A DNA stretch of 14,618 nt from NCBI GenBank assembly GCA_015767395.1, contig JADWMI010000009.1, positions 6,537-21,154 on the forward strand, read 5' to 3'. The stretch is from Bacteroidota bacterium. GTDB lineage: Bacteria; Bacteroidota; Bacteroidia; Flavobacteriales; Flavobacteriaceae. Below, in pieces: positions 13,656 through 14,618 of this stretch; positions within the stretch are counted from its first letter, which is position 1; every line of letters begins with the position of its first letter. The notes beneath the pieces were generated by a model. It was not told where the DNA came from. It made no database searches and was given only the letters and a program-made list of their open reading frames with translations. The translations under genes were made by a program, and so were the position numbers.

Positions 13656-14501
13656 ATGAAAAAAATTGTTCTTTTATTAGACGAATTCAATGCATCTATA
13701 TGTGAAATTGAAAAAGCCAACCTCGATAAATTATTAGCACTCGATAAAAAAATTAAAATAACAAAGGATTGCCTTCAGCAATTCAGAATTGCAATAAGAA
13801 AAGATGGTTTTTCATCACAAAAAGATGAAATACAATTTTTCAAGCATCAGAAACCCTATATTCAAGGAAGGCTAAAGTATTACACGAACTTGAATACTTA
13901 TTTATTAAAAAAGCCTTTTGCAAGTTTAGCTCTGCAATCTAAATTTATAAACACACAATTAAATAAATTAGATACAGACAACTGTCTACTGCTTAAATTT
14001 GTTAAATACTCTAGGCTTAATGAAAACTACAATGACAAAATTCTATTCCTAAGAAGTAATAATCAGTTTGATCTATTTACAGATACAACACGCCACTCTG
14101 ATGATCCAGAGTTTTCAACTAATTATGATTATTTAGCTACTGAAGTAACCGCAATTGATTTACTTAAAACCTATTATTCTAAGGAGTTAAAATTATTAAA
14201 AAAATTAGATCCCAATACGATTGTTGAGCAAGTGAAACCTGCAATTCTTGATAACTTTTCATGGACAGGAACTAAAACCGAATTGGTAGAATTAATTTAT
14301 GCGCTAAACACCACTGGTTGTATTAATAATGGACAAACAGAAATGAAAATTATCATTGATATTTGTAAAGAGCTATTCAATATTGAATTGGGAAATATTT
14401 ACAAAACCTTTAACGAAATAAAAGATCGTGAGAAAGATCCTACAAAATTTCTAAATAAGTTAACAATCAATCTATCTAAAAGAATAAATTCAGAACAATA
14501 A
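13656..14501 (+). CDS. rteC: RteC-family regulator of mobile-element excision
   Basis: 281 aa, within the RteC family size range. The N-terminal half shows EIQFFKHQKPYIQGRLKYYTNL (about 59-80), the family E-x2-FFK-x2-KP and YY pattern. The middle has FSTNYDYLATEVTAIDLLKTYY. The C-terminal winged-helix-like region has WTGTKTELVELIYALNTTGCINNG (about 205-228), then LGNIYKTFNEIKDREKDPTKFLNKL. In CTnDOT, RteC is the last step of the RteA-RteB-RteC cascade and activates excision genes by binding an inverted repeat. Here it follows the integrase by 93 bases in the same direction, consistent with an excision-control role for the same element. Whether RteA/RteB partners exist lies outside the window. 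Family assignment is firm; the regulatory role in this element is inferred. Confidence 0.87.
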   Translation: MKKIVLLLDEFNASICEIEKANLDKLLALDKKIKITKDCLQQFRIAIRKDGFSSQKDEIQFFKHQKPYIQGRLKYYTNLNTYLLKKPFASLALQSKFINTQLNKLDTDNCLLLKFVKYSRLNENYNDKILFLRSNNQFDLFTDTTRHSDDPEFSTNYDYLATEVTAIDLLKTYYSKELKLLKKLDPNTIVEQVKPAILDNFSWTGTKTELVELIYALNTTGCINNGQTEMKIIIDICKELFNIELGNIYKTFNEIKDREKDPTKFLNKLTINLSKRINSEQ

Positions 14502-14541
14502 TTTTCTTAAACAGCTCATAAACATACATTTATCATTTTAA

Positions 14542-14573
14542 GTTTTCGGTAGTTGAACCCGACTACCGAAAAC
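14542..14573. repeat. Perfect 12-bp inverted repeat downstream of rteC (candidate operator or terminator)
   Basis: GTTTTCGGTAGT (14542-14553) and ACTACCGAAAAC (14562-14573) are exact complements around an 8-base spacer, 40 bases after the rteC stop. A T8 run follows only 13 bases later (14587-14594), so it is not a classical intrinsic terminator. TTTG at 14592-14595 could be a -33 box of the next gene, which would place the repeat just upstream of a promoter, as for an RteC-type operator. No gene is visible in the last 117 bases. Confidence 0.7.
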
Positions 14574-14618
14574 CCATTATTAGAGCTTTTTTTTGCAATA
14601 AACACATCATTTTTAGCA

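Noticed and set aside
1..14618. CRISPR arrays, rRNA, insertion sequences with transposase
   Set aside because: No regularly spaced repeats, no rRNA sequence and no transposase reading frame were seen on either strand.

Overview
The window looks like a chromosome segment from a member of the Flavobacteriaceae (Bacteroidota). The DNA is very A+T rich. Several genes are preceded by the Bacteroidota-type promoter (TTG, 19 bp, TAnnTTTG) rather than a sigma-70 one, and Shine-Dalgarno sequences are largely absent. The gene set (fused-type lycopene cyclase, CrtZ, CrtI with a MerR regulator, an AarF-like kinase, an IntDOT-like integrase and RteC) also fits this group. The genus cannot be fixed from the sequence alone.

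Layout. (1) 1-285 is the 3' part of a CAP/SCP-domain secreted protein gene, interrupted by an in-frame TAG at a conserved Trp codon. (2) 335-3686 (+) is a tightly packed three-gene unit: an AarF/UbiB-type atypical kinase, a flavin-reductase-like split-barrel protein, and an atypical SDR with a DUF2867 C-terminus. (3) 8940-3692 (-) is a six-gene carotenoid and light-protection operon: crtI, crtB, a short uncharacterised protein, crtZ, crtYcd and a DNA photolyase, with overlaps or short gaps throughout. Just upstream, in the same orientation, is its probable regulator, a MerR-family protein with a CarH-like cobalamin-binding region (9894-8995). (4) 11070-10009 (-) is aroC and 11893-11141 (-) is a TauE/SafE-type permease. 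(5) tRNA-Ser(TGA) is at 11994-12078 with its own promoter and terminator. (6) From about 12079 onward is the start of an integrated mobile element: a tyrosine recombinase resembling IntDOT (lacking the usual first catalytic Arg), an RteC-family regulator, and two perfect long inverted repeats in non-coding DNA. The far end of this element lies outside the window.

How the parts work together. CrtB makes phytoene from geranylgeranyl diphosphate, CrtI desaturates it to lycopene, CrtYcd cyclises it to beta-carotene and CrtZ hydroxylates that to zeaxanthin. No crtE, idi or ketolase is present here, so zeaxanthin is the predicted end product and the precursor must come from elsewhere. The photolyase at the operon end and the CarH-like regulator suggest a light-controlled photoprotection regulon. 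Candidate promoters in front of both crtI and the regulator gene share an element beginning at the -7 box (TATATTTGTTWAA), which suggests joint control.
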